From Phycomyces blakesleeanus NRRL 1555(-) (Eukaryota; Mucoromycota; Mucoromycetes; Mucorales; Phycomycetaceae), in the NCBI RefSeq assembly GCF_001638985.1, contig NW_017265139.1:2232001-2296000 (forward strand): a DNA stretch of 64,000 nt, in the 5' to 3' direction. Positions 1-13,126 of this stretch are shown one piece after another. The position numbers and the translations under genes were made by a program. Position 1 is the stretch's first letter, and each line of letters starts with the position of its first letter. The notes beneath the pieces were generated by a model. That model was not told the DNA's origin and did no database searches. It saw nothing but the letters and a program-made list of their open reading frames with translations.

Positions 1-1882
1 CGGGTAATCGCTAAATCCAGAGAAATGGAACGTGATTTTTTTTTTTTTTTTTTTTTTTTGCTTTTTATCACTATGGCAACAAGCTAGGATCTTTCGAAAC
101 AAAACAAAAAAAAGGAAGGAAAAGAAAAAGGAAAGGAAACACTATTACGCGAACCCTTTATTACTATTATCAATTTTATCTTTTATTCTTATTCTTATTA
201 CAAATTTTTATATAAACTGGAATACCAAGTATCATTATATACATATATAAAAGAGTATTGTATTATGCTTTTATATATTTATTCTGGTATTGCGTATTGC
301 GCCGCTTCATGAGCTCAGAATATTCGGAACAGTTAAGAGTAGTACATTTGATCACAATACAAAAGTAAACCAAACACAAAATAACTAGAATTAAACAGGT
401 TCCCAGCAAGATTATATACAGCTAAACATATTATACTTCTCTATGGTAACAAGCATTTTTTCTTCTTTGGTGACTCATTTATTACCAAGGATTATAAAGA
501 AATCCATTTAAAAGAGAATAAGATAGATTTGTAATATTTGAAAAGAAAGACAGAAGCATCGAATCGGTAATGTTTAAACACCGGGATTTTAATTTGCAAA
601 AAGCTGTGAAAGAAAGACATTATCCCCCAAGATTAATATGCTTTGGTTGATTTAATATCTAAGCATAGTTACACTTTGTACAAAAAATATTCTAGTAAAT
701 GGCTGTAACCAGTAGTAGCAGTAATAAGTGGGGTATAAACAGCTATATATCCTGAAAGACATAAAAGATTGAAGATGTTAACGGGTAAATGAAAAAGAAA
801 AAAAAAAGTACGTGTGACACCTGGCACATTATAATTCAAGTGACTGGCAATACTTGACGTGGCTTGAAGGAAGATGAGCTTGTGGAGGGTGAGGTATTAG
901 ACTTGGTCAGCAGAGGTTGGACAAGAACAAGGCAAACCAAGATTTGTTACGGGCCAGATAAACTACCGTAGAGAAAAAAAGACAAAATAGTGGAAGAAAT
1001 TATGGCCAAGATGTATATAATCTCCATTTTAATATTCTATTTTCTTGATGTCTCTTGATATCTTTAAGATGCTAAGTATTCAAGCTTTAAACGCATTGAC
1101 TTCAGCTGTATTACATCACTTGATGAAGTAGAGGACACCGACGCGGCTGAGTGATTGGCGAATATGGACAAGAATGGAAGTTTGAAATGTATTATTAATG
1201 TATTAATGTATTAGGTTGGAACTGTTTCCCTCTTCCCAATAGACATAGTCATGCGATATAACTTTATGACTAGAGTTTTAGACTTGCTGCTATCTCATAT
1301 GATCCAGCCCTGAAGCATACTACAAAAGGCAGTAATGTAAGCTTTTGAGCCCTGGGATATCTGAGATCAAAATATTCATTCTCTTTCTATATAGCTTTCT
1401 TGCTTACACATTCCTTACCTTTTCGTTTGAAATGTCCAAAGCTGTACGACTGTGGCGCAAAACACAGTCAGTGCTACGTCGAAACAAGATCCTTCGGTTG
1501 AGTGACCATAAGAGAGACACAAAGAAAGAGACATCAAGGCATTCTAAAATAAAAGGTAATATTCTCCTAATTGCAAGCAATAAAATAAAATACCAATGAA
1601 ATAAAACAAAACAAAGCCTATTTGTTCGCACCACACAGCAATTTATGCTCTTAACCATATACGCATATTAGTTTCTCCTCATCTTCTTCTTATATATATT
1701 AAAAATAACTCACAAAGCTAATAACTTTTGATCCCTAGCTCTGCTAATGAAGGATTGACCATCTTTTGGGATGGACTTCATACTTTATTTTCAAGATCCG
1801 ACAAACCATTCAAGGTCAAGTACTCTCCGCCTTTGCTCTCCTTTTTACTTTCCTGCTCTTCCACTTTTCACTCCTTTGGTCG
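1..1882. other. AT-rich spacer, no gene resolved
   Basis: This stretch has a long poly-T tract near position 39-59 and AT-rich sequence with short chance frames only. A more balanced patch at about 820-960 reads as short open pieces on the minus strand, but I could not link them into a gene. The last 200 bases are pyrimidine-rich and look like the promoter and 5' leader of the BTB/CAP-Gly gene. Confidence 0.5.
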
Positions 1883-4718
1883 ATGTTCGAGAAGGCGCCC
1901 CAGACATTAAAGAGTTCCCTGCATACAGTTGTCGACAATGCGAAAGAATATCTAGCTGACGTGTGCTTCAGATTTGCTCATGGCGATATTTGGGCTCATC
2001 GTGGTGAGTTAACACAAGCTCATTTGCCATTCCCCTACCATTCCCCCCCTCTCTCTTTCTCTCTTTTATACACACACATATAAATTATATGGCATTTTGT
2101 CATTTGGTCATCTAATTCCTCGGTTCTTAGCCATTCTACTCGCACGCGTTCCTCTAAAGGTGAGGCAACAACTGATGCCCACCCTAGATCACAATGTAAA
2201 TGAAACATGTCTCATGATCAACCTGTCCAAAGAAATCTCGCCATTGCTCTTCCAGTCACTCCTTAGATTTTGGTACACCTCCGAGTTGTATTCACCCTCG
2301 TCATTCGAATACAATTCGTCTACTACATCAATAAGCAGTACCCCCGCAACATCTGCAACTACAAGTACAGCCAGCTCATTATCGATCCTTAGTTCCCTTG
2401 AAGATATCCCTGGAATAATCACAAACGAATCCGAGATGTTGAAAGAACGCAAGGTTTTAGAAGAGAGACTAGCAGTCGGACTGTTGCCTGTCCATGACGA
2501 CAAAGAAACCGATTATGACCAGTTAGTTAAAGATTTAACAAATATGTCCAAGACTGAACTTGGGTCGGACGTAACCTTAAATCTCTTCCCTGCATCTGTG
2601 TATGCACTCCATTCTCCCGGAGACCGTAAAGGAATTCTACGCGACACATCGGAAGGCGGATTAGGGTCGTCTTTAGCCGCACATCGCTTCATATTGGCTG
2701 CCCGATCTTCATATTTTTACGCCATGTTCTGCACCGACTTTAGGGAATCGTCTTCATCCACTATCCATCTCACAGACGATATATTCTCACCTTGGATATT
2801 GCATGTACTCGTTCATTACTTCTACACAGATTCTATCGTCGTACCTCCTCTGCCATCAACTGCCTTACTAGCCTCCCCAGTCCAGCAACGTTTATCTCAC
2901 AAGAAACACTCTTTAAGAGTGCTACAGAAAACATTTTATGCTGCAGACTATCTTGGGCACGCCAGCTGTGCTGGTCAGGCTGTATTGCATGAGATGTCTG
3001 TTATTTGCCACGACTTTAAATGTGCATGTGCTGACTGCAGTGCCATTTTACCATCAATGTTATTGTTTGCCCACAAAAACAAAGCGAGTGTGCCAATCAT
3101 GCTGCCAGGTCTCATGTCACTCTACACAGATCCAGTGAGGTTACTGGCTCCCTTGTGGGCAGCAAAGCCGTTTTCTATTCTAGTAGGATCAATGGCACCC
3201 ACCGCAGTTGATCTGGTTGAACCAGAATCAACCATCTTTAGCAAGGCACCAGCTACAGACGACCAACCTACATTCATCAAAGATATGTCTGAACTGACAA
3301 TTGCAAATATTACTAAGCACAATTCTATCCATGTTCTTCACTCTCTTCATCTCTGTTTATCCCTCATACGTGGTCACGATCCTCTTTCGCATTGGTCAGC
3401 CCCTGCTTACGATCTACTCCAGCCGGTCGTCCGTCATACGGTGGCAATGATATCACAAAATTTTGATTACTATTGTGTAGAGTATCCTATCCTGTTGTCC
3501 TGTGTAGATGGCATCGGATTCGGATTCTCCGTAGACTTTCTCGAATTTCTTCTCACCCGAGTGCTCGAAGACGGTATCCAGGATGCCAACGCGGGAATAG
3601 TTTATCAGGGTATTATACGTGATCTTGTTGGCCGCCAAGAGGTTGTAAAAAATGTTGCTGTCGATGATGTGCTTATCAGTGCAAGACAACGATGTGCTGC
3701 ATATATTGCTCGCCGATGGACAAGCATCAAGGCCCAGCGCGGATTTAGAAAACTCGACAAAGAAACTCTTCAAAAGATGTCCGCTGATATTGGAGTACCA
3801 TATCGTGCCCTTAGTCGTCCATTTGATTCAGACTTCTCGGCCATTTTCAGTTTTAAGCCCAAAGCAGCCAAAGCAGCTCTCAAATCAAAGATGTCAGAGG
3901 TCGATAACAGCTCCACTCTATTCAAGACCTTGAGTCACACCCCTGGTTCCAATCGTCGTCTGTCCCTCGGTAACCTCCGTCCTCAGCGTTCCAATGGTGC
4001 TCTTAATGCCAAAGCCAGTCTGGATGCCAGTAGAATGCCAACACGTCCTAGATCCCATTCTACAGAATCAGTAAAGATAAATAGCATAAATGGTCATTAT
4101 GTTAACCAGACCTCTATGGATGCCATGTCCAGTCAGCCCCTTATCCATCTTCTCTCTCTCGAGACCAAGGCACGACACCAAGCACAAGAAGGTTCATTTG
4201 AATCACCGACACAGCACCGCCGTAACTCTGTCCGTTCGCTGGCCGACGAACTACTGCCGATGGATGTTGTGCCAATTGTTGTGTCACCACCTGGTCCAAG
4301 TGCCGCTTCCGTGCCACGAGTGACACGGCTGACATTTGAAATTCCTACCACTCCCCTCCGTGCCAAATCGCCTGTCACTTCTTACCTATCAACTCCTCAG
4401 GGATCGCGTAGAAGAGCACGATCTCCTCGCCGGCACAGATGGAACATTGGAAGCGAGAGTGAGGATGAAGATCTTAGAGTGACACCTGTGATCGGTGCTA
4501 AGGTTGAGCTTTTGCGTAGACCGCTACCCACACTTGGTAAAATCAAGTACATTGGCCCAGTGAGTTTTTCAAAGGGTACTTGGGTAGGTGTTGAGTTGGA
4601 GAGTCGTTTAGGTAACATGGATGGCTCTGTTGATGGCATACGTTACTTCCAAACCGATGCTCAGAGGGGTGTTTTTGTGAAGCCCGACGATTATAAGATT
4701 CTTTCTATGCCTGTGTAA
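1883..4718 (+). CDS. Tandem BTB/POZ protein with C-terminal CAP-Gly domain
   Basis: Two exons, 1883-2003 and 2131-4718 (GTGAGT donor, TTAG acceptor), give about 902 aa. The splice restores a BTB motif: ADVCFRFAHGDIWAHR runs directly into AILLARVP. BTB-1 spans about residues 27-100. BTB-2 spans about 183-310 and carries LAAHRFILAARSSYF and the VHYFYTDS end motif. After a long Ser/Arg-rich linker, residues about 827-901 form a CAP-Gly domain (GTWVGVELES, then GSVDGIRYF). BTB domains usually dimerise or recruit cullin-3, and CAP-Gly domains bind EEY/F tails of tubulin or EB proteins, so a microtubule-linked adaptor is the inference. The start is the first ATG in the frame of BTB-1. An upstream exon cannot be excluded. 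I know no named fungal gene with this layout. Confidence 0.8.
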
Positions 4719-5043
4719 AGTCACCTTTGTCATTCATTAGTCGTTCAGGAACCATTACTCTCTTTCTCTCTTTCTCTTCTTCCTTTTATAGCTGTTACGC
4801 TCTGTTTATTTTATTCCCTTTCTGTGATCAATACCCTTACTTTCTCTTTATTCTTCTTTATATATCAATTTACCTCTGTATATGTGACACTTTCCTTTCA
4901 TTTAACCTTCAATTGAATACCCCCATTTCAAATTCCCATTTTCGAGGACAGCTTTTCCTTCTTGTGTGGCTTAGTATCATCGCCGAATAAAGCAAAAAAA
5001 AACTGGCCCCCGCCAACACTACTTTCCCCTTTAATCCACAACC
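4719..5043. other. Pyrimidine-rich spacer between BTB gene and BRX1
   Basis: A CT-rich run fills 4735-4880, then a short A-tract at 4993-5000 is followed by a C-rich leader just before the BRX1 ATG. It looks like the 3' UTR of the BTB gene plus the BRX1 promoter. No separate gene is seen. Confidence 0.5.
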
Positions 5044-6270
5044 ATGGCCACCGTTTTTAAAGCAGCAGAGAAAGCAATTGCCAAGAGCGATGGCTCTAGC
5101 AAGACAAAAGACAAACGTGCCAACAAGCAGCGTGTGATGTTGCTGTCCTCGCGTGGTGTCAACTTCCGGTAAATATATGAAATAAAAAACAACAACTTAG
5201 ATCGCTCGTTCTCATCGCAGCTTTATATTCATTGAATTAATTATAGTCACCGTCATTTGCTCACCGATCTCGAAGGCTTTTTGCCCCACTCCAAAAAGGA
5301 TGCCAAGCTCGATACAAAGAACAACCTTTATGTACTTAACGAACTTGCTGAGCTCAACAACTGCAACAACGCTATCTTTTTCGAAGTACGCAAGCGACAG
5401 GATCTCTACCTGTGGATGTCCAAAACACCTAATGGTCCTTCCGTAAAATTCCATGTACAGAACTGTAAGTTTGGAAAAAACAAAAAAAAGTCGAAGAAAA
5501 TATTGCAGAGACGATAAAATAATATAGAGCTAAATAAACTAACTGTGTTTTGGATATACAGTACATACTATGGATGAGCTCAAGATGACTGGTAACTGTC
5601 TCAAGGGTTCCCGCCATGTCTTGTCATTTGATAAAACCTTTGATTCTGCACCCCACTGGTCTTTGTTGAAGGAGTTGCTTGCACAGGTTTTCAACGTCCC
5701 TAAGGGCTCACGGAGATCCAAGCCTTTTATCGACCACGTCTTGTCTTTCTCAATTGTCGATAACCGTATCTGGTTCAGAAACTACCAGGTAAGAATGATA
5801 AGCTGGCTACAAAAAAAAAGAGAAAAATAAAACTTATATTTTATATTATTATTATTTTCTTTAAAAAAAGATTGTCGAGAAGAACCAGTTAAACACTCCT
5901 GGCTGCACAACATTAGACAAGGGTGATATCTCGCTCATTGAGATCGGTCCTCGTTTCTGCTTGACAACAATTCGTATCTTTGAAGGTTCCTTTGGTGGAC
6001 CCACTGTCTTTGAGAACCCTGAATTCGTCCATCCCAACTTCGTAAGTCATCTCATGAATGAAAAAACAGTTTTCTTTTGTTGGGTTGTGGGTATTATGAG
6101 CAAATTTGGTCTTACAACTATTTTACTCTTTTTAGATCCGTGCCTCTGTCCGTAAGGAGAAGCTGAAGAAGTATCAGGACAGACAAAAGTCAATCGAGAC
6201 ACGCAAGGTCCGTGTCAAGGAAGCCGAGGGTCAGGAGAGCGAGTTGAGCGACAAGAGAGTGTTCGAGTAA
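5044..6270 (+). CDS. BRX1: Ribosome biogenesis protein BRX1
   Basis: Five exons (5044-5168, 5247-5464, 5562-5788, 5871-6041, 6136-6270) encode 291 aa, the usual length for fungal Brx1. BRX1 is a nucleolar BRIX-domain protein needed for 27S pre-rRNA processing and early 60S subunit assembly. Diagnostic stretches are KQRVMLLSSRGVNFRHRHLL, ELNNCNNAIFFEVRKRQD, MTGNCLKGSRHVLSFD, DNRIWFRNYQ and GPRFCLTTIRIFEGSFGG. The tail is basic, with KLKKYQDRQKS and KRVFE-stop. All introns are GT-AG. The gene runs tail to tail with the mitochondrial TyrRS gene, only about 100 bp apart. Confidence 0.96.
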
Positions 6271-6371
6271 AACCAAAAACAAAACTGTTAAATAAATTCA
6301 AATGTTCTATTATATATATATAAATTTCTAAAAAAAATGATAATAATAATGAAATTCAAATGGCCAATTTG

Positions 6372-8621
6372 TTATACAGCCTGGATTAAGTGATAAGAGG
6401 ATTTGCCTACACGCAGAACGCAGACTTCATTATCAATCCAGTCAGCCTCTGTCACTTTGTAACGAGGATCTATAACACGGACATTGTTGATATACATTCC
6501 ACCAGCCTTAATTTTCTTTTGTGCCTCAGCTAAAAGAACAAGTATAAAGATTGGTGAACAAATATTATGCTTTGTGAAAAGGGTATTACTTACACTTTGA
6601 CTGCGTGGCATTGGCAAGAGTTGCAAGAACATCGAGTCCGCACGATTCTATTTTGGACCGCTCAAACTTAGCCAGGCGGCTAGAGTCATCCTTGAAAGCG
6701 TCAAGAATCTCTCTACCGGTCAGGGTGCTCAAGTCACCACCAAACAACACTTGACTAGCCGTCTTTGCTTTCTGGACACCCTCACCTAGGATTATGTAAA
6801 GCGCCCAATTAGTTGTCGGCATTCACAATCCAAACATGTTCTTTAAATATTCAAACTCACGTCCATGAACTAGTTCAGTAGTTTCCATAGCGAGCTTCTC
6901 TTGAGCAATACGCTTTTCAGGGTTGGCCTATTGCACCCACACATTATGGAAGAAGTTATTATTTCGATTGTATTAATTTCTTTCCTTTTATTTTGTTTCC
7001 TTACTTGATGGGACTTTATGATATCATCAATCTCTTGTTGGTTCAAAAGTGTAAACATGGACAGGTATTTCCCAACGTCTGCATCAGCGGTTTTCATGAA
7101 GAACTATATATAAAAATATTCTATAGTAATAAGTATAAAATATAACTTTATTTTACACCATTTTTTTATTCTTTCTTCTTTTACCTGGTAAAAATCAAAA
7201 ATGCTAGTCATCGACTCATTAAGCCAGACTGCGTTACCAGCAGATTTTCCAAACTTATCACCAGAAGAAGTCAAAAGAAGAGGAATGGTAATACCATACG
7301 CCTTTTCTATTTCTTCAGATTCTCCTTGATCTTTTTTTCTGTTAATCATATCAATTCCAGCCGTGATATTTCCCCACTGATCACTGCCACCAATCTTGTT
7401 TTTTTTTACATAAAAAAAAGTCCACAAAGACAAAATAAATACATGTATAAATACATAGTTATATGCATACATATAAATTACCTGAATACGGCAACCATGA
7501 TATTTATGCAAGTACCAAAAATCGTAAGCCTGCAGCAGTTGATACGAGAACTCAGTGAAACTGATGCCCTGAGTAGTTTCGATCCGGGATTTGACACTAA
7601 TTAAAACAGAAAAATATTCGTATTCTCAATTTTTTTTTCATACTAACTTCCTTGATTATCTGACATACCTCTCTTTAGCCAGCATAGTGTTAACACGAGC
7701 ATACCGCCCAACATTACCCAAGAACTCGAGTGCATTCATTGAACTGAACCATTCATAGTTGTTCAACACCTTTGGGGTGACACCAGTTCCACTAAATCCA
7801 CGACGATTGGCATACTTATTTCCATTGGAGAAGAAGCGATGAATCTGTTCTTCAATACCCGCTACATTCACCCGGAGAATGTCTTCTGACAGTGGAATAC
7901 GTTCAGAGCTACGCCCTGAAGGATCCCCGATGCTACCTGTTGCACCGCCAACCTAGATAAATAAATAAAACATAAACACCCCCACCCCCACACAAATCCA
8001 AAATAAAATAAAATAAAATAAGATAAAATCAGTCCTAACTCCAAGTAAATATAGAGCAGTAAAAACTTGTGATTTCTTTGTAAACTCATGTGCTTAATTT
8101 CATTAATTGATCTCACAAGGGCAATGGTCTGATGGCCACGGATTTGGAAATGTAGTAGACCCATGAGTGTAACAAGATTACCAAGGTGGAGACTTTTGGC
8201 AGTCGGGTCTACACCACAGTATATAGCAGTGGATGTTTCTGTGTGTTGAGATATTTCAGGACTGATGTGCAGATCATGTATCAGAAAAAGAGAAAGAGGA
8301 AGAGAGAGAGAGAAACATTATATTTATTATTATGAGCAGTCCAGTATAAGAATAATTGTTTATGTATGTATGTATGCATGTATATATAAAAGTGTGTGTA
8401 TATGTGTGTGTATGTAGTGAAAAAATAAAGATAAAGATAAATATAAATATAAATATAAATAAATGTTTTAAGCAGTTTTCTTGCCTTGTGAGGTTGGCTA
8501 CAAGACCACGTTGGGTCATGTCAGTAATGACATTGCTATTTGTAGAATACTTCAAAGTAGTAAGGGATCTATTCAACAGTAGCACAGTTGGTCTCAGTAA
8601 TGACAGACGAGAGGAAAACAT
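6372..8621 (-). CDS. MSY1: Tyrosyl-tRNA synthetase, mitochondrial
   Basis: Nine exons, in coding order 8621-8485, 8261-8117, 7952-7669, 7596-7482, 7394-7185, 7103-7005, 6927-6861, 6785-6594 and 6529-6372, give 468 aa. It charges mitochondrial tRNA-Tyr. The bacterial-type class I fold shows as [17 protein letters not shown] (HIGH-like HLGN), [38 protein letters not shown] and a KMSKS-like DKFGKS. A C-terminal S4-like RNA-binding part holds [11 protein letters not shown]. The N-terminus is basic and rich in Ser, Leu and Arg without acidic residues, as in a mitochondrial presequence. The first intron (8262-8484) begins with GC, not GT; no GT donor fits the frame. The start is the ATG opening [11 protein letters not shown]. 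Confidence 0.95.
7999..8030. repeat. (AAAAT)n pentanucleotide repeat in a TyrRS intron
   Basis: A short run of AAAAT units sits inside the intron 7953-8116 of the TyrRS gene, next to a C-rich patch. Confidence 0.8.
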
Positions 8622-8844
8622 CCTGAGCCAAAATAGGAAAAGAGAGAGGGGTACTGTCAAATAACAAAAACAAAAATTGTACTCATTCGTTTTTCCTTTA
8701 TCATACACTCCGATGACGTCTCTGTAGAGATTTCATATAAAAATGTCTTCTCTATCTATAATTCTACGCATACACACACATACCCACACACACATACACA
8801 CGCCTATTTATATACTTTCTTTATCTTGATTTAATGAATAAAGA

Positions 8845-11315
8845 CTAGTTCTGTAGCAGACTGTGTACTACATGTGACACACGGAGATTCTTAAGATCAG
8901 TGTAGGTTTGTCCAGTACCAACAAAATAAATGGGCTGTCCAGTAATATATGTCATGGATAATGCAGCTCCAACCTAATAAATACACCGAGTTTTCAGTAT
9001 GCTACATGTGAAAAGCACAATAACATTAAAATCATTACCTTGTCATCAATTGTGTCAAACTTTGTCAGAATCATGCCATCGATATGGCGTGGATTCTGCA
9101 AACCCGAGAAATCCTTAAGAGCTTGGTTGAATTTGGTCAGTTGATCAACAGCCTCATTTCCAACCAAAGCTTCTCCCACAAATATAATCTTGTCTGGATT
9201 GTTTACTGAAACAAGCTTCGCAAGTGCACGCATCAGAGGCTCATTGTCCTGCATACGCCCAGCAGTATCGATCAGCACCACATCAAATCGATTAGCAGTA
9301 GCTATGATCCAGATATTTAAGGTTAGGCATCAAATAAAAAGATAATGATATCAGAAACCAACACATTCGCCAACGCCGAGATACTTTACCATAACTAATA
9401 GCATCTTTGGCAATTCCAGCAGAGTCTTTTCCATAGCCTCTCTCAAACAACTCAACCACACCACCGCCACTAGTCTGAAGGGCTCTTAGGTTACGTGCAT
9501 GGACTCGTAGCTGCTCAACCGCACCACTTCTGAAAGTATCACAAGCAGCGATCAGAACTTTGCAATTATTTTGCAACAACCAGAAGCACACCTTGCTGAG
9601 ATTGGTAGACTAATAGTATTTGTATTGGTTAATTTATTATCAATACAGCCATGCGACAATTGATTCAGAGCTACCTTTCCAACACCATTAACACCAATGA
9701 ATGAAATCACATATGGTCTTCCTTCCGCTCTTGTTTGTTCAATATCTCTCAAAATATCCAATGATGTCTTTGGAGTCAAAATTCGCTTTAATGCGGTTTC
9801 CATACTATTCTTTACAGCAGTAGACACACCTATAGCAGAAATCAGTTTTATATAATCAGTAAAAACCAACACATCATATTTTGACGAGTAGCCCTTACGT
9901 TCAAAACCACCTAGTTTCTTGCCCATCAAACTTGATCTAACACTTTGACAGAGATGCTCCGCAATTTCACTTGCCACATTCTTATTGATCAAATGCTCTT
10001 TCATTGTTGCCAACACAGGATCAAGGGTCTCGGCTGATAATTCTCTTTGGCCAGTAATGTTCTTGAGGAAAGAGAAAATACCACCGCTGGAGGATGATGC
10101 TTTTCCTTCCTCTTCCTCTTCCTCTTCATCTTCAGACTCTAGGACATCCTGGACCTCGTAAATTCCATCCTTGTTCTTACTGCCCAACTTGCTTTGATCC
10201 ATAAACTGAGCCGCAACAGTATCAGCATCGAGAGAATCGTCGTCTTCAGTCTTTTCCTTTGAATAATCCAATGTCTCCATTTCTCCTCGAGAGATTTGAC
10301 CTTCCCACACACGAGCTTGCTTTTGGGATTTCTTCTTTTTACCAGTATTGTCACTTTATACACAAACATCCATGTTATTTATTGCCGAACTTCTTCGTTA
10401 CAGCCTTATATTGACATACTCGTTCATATCCGGTGAAGGTGCAGGCGAGGTCTTTGCAGATACACGACCGCCCTTTCTGTTCTTGATACCTCCTCTTCCT
10501 CCAGATTGTAATTTGAGTGCTTTGATATTTTTTGTGATTTCATCCTCATCCACGGTGCGAGATGCTGTAGCTAACAGTTGAGTATTACTTGTTGCTACTT
10601 TTGATCCCTTGAGAGTATTTTCAAACTTTTTTGTCTCCTCGAATTTTCGTGGTGCTCGAGGTCGGTTCTAGAAAAGTGATTAGCTGCTGCTTTTGTACAA
10701 AAGAAAGTTGGATATCTTCAATTTTCGTATCCATATTCTTTTTTTTATACGTAATTCTCCATACACATACACACAAACGGCTATTATCTAAAGACAGCGT
10801 ATCTTACTTACTGCGTATTTTTCTTCGAGTTGTTTTAATACTTTTGAGAACACAGGTTCAAATTCATTATAGTCGGCACTTATGCCCTGGTTGTCGCCAA
10901 TTACTGAAGAATACATATCCAGGAACAAGCGTTTGACTGTCTCGAGAAGTTCATCGATATAAGCAAGCTGTAAGATTTTTTGGTATGCAACCTTTTACAC
11001 ACATACACAGAAAGACAGAAAGACAAACAGACAGGTAGAGATAGAGATAATCAAAGAAAAAAAAATCCATCAATAATGTGCTTATATACACATAGGAGAA
11101 AGTTGATAGAGGTTTACCACAAACACGAGGTCAACCTCATTGGCAAATGTCCATCTGAGTGCATAATTGTCCTTTGAGTAGGAAACGGTGCCTGCCCGTT
11201 CCTCAATTAGGACATTCTTAATGAGAGCATCTACAGGTGCACCTGAAAGAGGCGCGTAAGATTTTTGCCAGAGAACAAAGCCGCCCTTTGTTAAGATAGA
11301 GAAATGGTCAAGCAT
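8845..11315 (-). CDS. SRP101: Signal recognition particle receptor subunit alpha
   Basis: Eight exons, in coding order 11315-11118, 10991-10812, 10667-10420, 10353-9899, 9829-9675, 9609-9390, 9301-9039 and 8973-8845, encode 615 aa. It docks SRP-ribosome complexes at the ER membrane. The N-terminal SRX longin domain begins [16 protein letters not shown] and runs to about residue 126. A charged linker with an acidic EEEEEEE run follows. The C-terminal NG GTPase domain shows [15 protein letters not shown] (G1), [17 protein letters not shown] (G3), TKFD (G4) and GTGQTYTDL. The length matches yeast and animal SR alpha. It lies just downstream of the TyrRS start, in the same direction. All introns are GT-AG. 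Confidence 0.96.
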
Positions 11316-11557
11316 GATGATCAGATGAAACGAGATGTGCAGTGAAGTTGCGGAGTAGATTTGATTATAGTTTGGGGATAATAAGGTGACTGCACAAAAC
11401 CTTTGACGAGATAAAACAAAAAGGATCGACGTTCATTGGTGCAACATTTCCCAAAGAATTGTATAGTTTGTGTACTAGCAATGCTTTATTGTGCGATAAT
11501 ATAGGATTATTTTTTTGTAGGATGAATTGGAAAGGTATTTATATATAATATATAAAG

Positions 11558-13126
11558 CTATATAATTGTTCCTGGTGTGGGTATGAAGGGGCTGGTCTTG
11601 TTTTTGAACGTGTGTTCATTCCAGATAAACTCGGGGTGGATCTTCTTGTAACGGGTTGCACAACTCCAGTTGTTCCAGTCTAGGTAAAACAAACAGGGTA
11701 AGAGGTTTTCTTCTTTTTCTATCAAAGATGTCTCATTCACAGCAAGTTATTTACCAAAGTTCTCTTGTTTGTTGCAATGGCAAGATTTCTGGAGGTAGCC
11801 TTCTATAGGGCAGTGCATGAGAGGATTATGCTTGTAGCCAATGTCATTAAAGAAATGGACCTCAGATTTTTTCAGCATAAGTGCCACAGCCAACGAGTGA
11901 ACAGGCGCATCACCCCATCTAAGATGTATACATATTGAGTTGGGATACACTTAGTGTGTATATATTAAAGTTACGCACCTTTCGTAAAAGAAACCACCGA
12001 CCTTATCCAAATGTTCAAAGAACTTAATGTAGCGCTCACTACGCAAGAAATTAAGGGAACCAACCTAATCACAGAATAAAAATAAAACGTACCCGGTCTG
12101 TCAAAAATAGCTCTTATCTTAGCATTTGTCTTACCTCAAAGTTGGACCAGAAATGGCAACCATTGTAAGTCTTAAAGTTATCATCAGTAATCCATTCTCG
12201 GAGACTTTCTGGCCCAGTTTCCATGTATTCCGGATGGGCAGCGATAAACTTTTTGGTAGTCTCCCAGAGGGTAGGAATAGTAGCCATGTACTCTGTGAGA
12301 GAGATGGTCCACCCATACTTGAAATCATTGTCTTTCATAACCTTGAACACATCGTAATTTACATCACAGTAATATTCAATATCTGGTTCAAGGCGCCTAA
12401 TGAATTATATCAGCAAAAAAAACACAGATGACAGTTGTACATCTTATTTTACAACGCACCAGTAGTATTCAAATGTCTCTAGTAAAGGATGTCTAAAAAA
12501 GAAGCCAGACTGGAATCTGTATAGATGGTTGAGATTAATTAAAAAAATATTATACACACGAAAGGGTTGTGATTTGGGTACCTGCACATGTGGCGATAAG
12601 ATTCGCTACCACCATAAATGACCTTGTTGTCTTGCATGTTCTTACGACATTCTGCGGCATATGTCTGGTTGATGTGACTAGGATATCCCCACATGGATTC
12701 ATCAATTTTGCCATAGAAGGTCTGTCCTTTTGTTAGAGATGATGTGAGGGCAATAAATTCCTCAGAAAACTCTTCATCGTTGAGGAAAACATAGGGATAG
12801 TTGAATTTGCGGTTGAAGCGGTCTTCCATTTGGCGCATTGATTTTCTAATGCCATTTAGCTCTCTGTTTCGTGCCAGGACTACAAACACAGCATTTGCAC
12901 GGTCATATTTGACAGCTGCTGCTTGTTGATGGTTCCTTTCATTTTCCAAAAATCCTGCTTCCATGGCATCCGGAATCAATTGAGATTCTTCAGTGTCAGC
13001 CATTAGTGGTTTGAATACAGAGGTGCGATCTTGGCCTTCAGGAAAGTAGAACATTACGAATATGAAGAGGACAGCAAGGGCGGCCGCAATTTGGACACCC
13101 ACTGTCTGCCGTCGTTTAGACATCAT
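11558..13126 (-). CDS. Alpha-1,2-mannosyltransferase, KRE2/MNT1/KTR family (GT15)
   Basis: Six exons (13126-12582, 12516-12460, 12396-12135, 12064-11979, 11918-11755, 11679-11558) give 411 aa. It is a Golgi type II membrane enzyme that adds alpha-1,2-mannose to N- or O-glycans using GDP-mannose. A short cytoplasmic tail (MMSKRRQT) is followed by one membrane anchor at about residues 10-28. The GT15 catalytic domain shows [60 protein letters not shown] and a late [13 protein letters not shown] with HFFNDIGY. A second ATG one codon later is also possible. Which KTR paralogue it is cannot be told from this sequence. Confidence 0.95.

Noticed and set aside
1728..1882. Upstream frames before the BTB gene that could be extra exons
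   Set aside because: The only phase-correct join to BTB-1 would need a poor GTCAAG donor, and a good ATG exists at 1883, so these were left as 5' leader.
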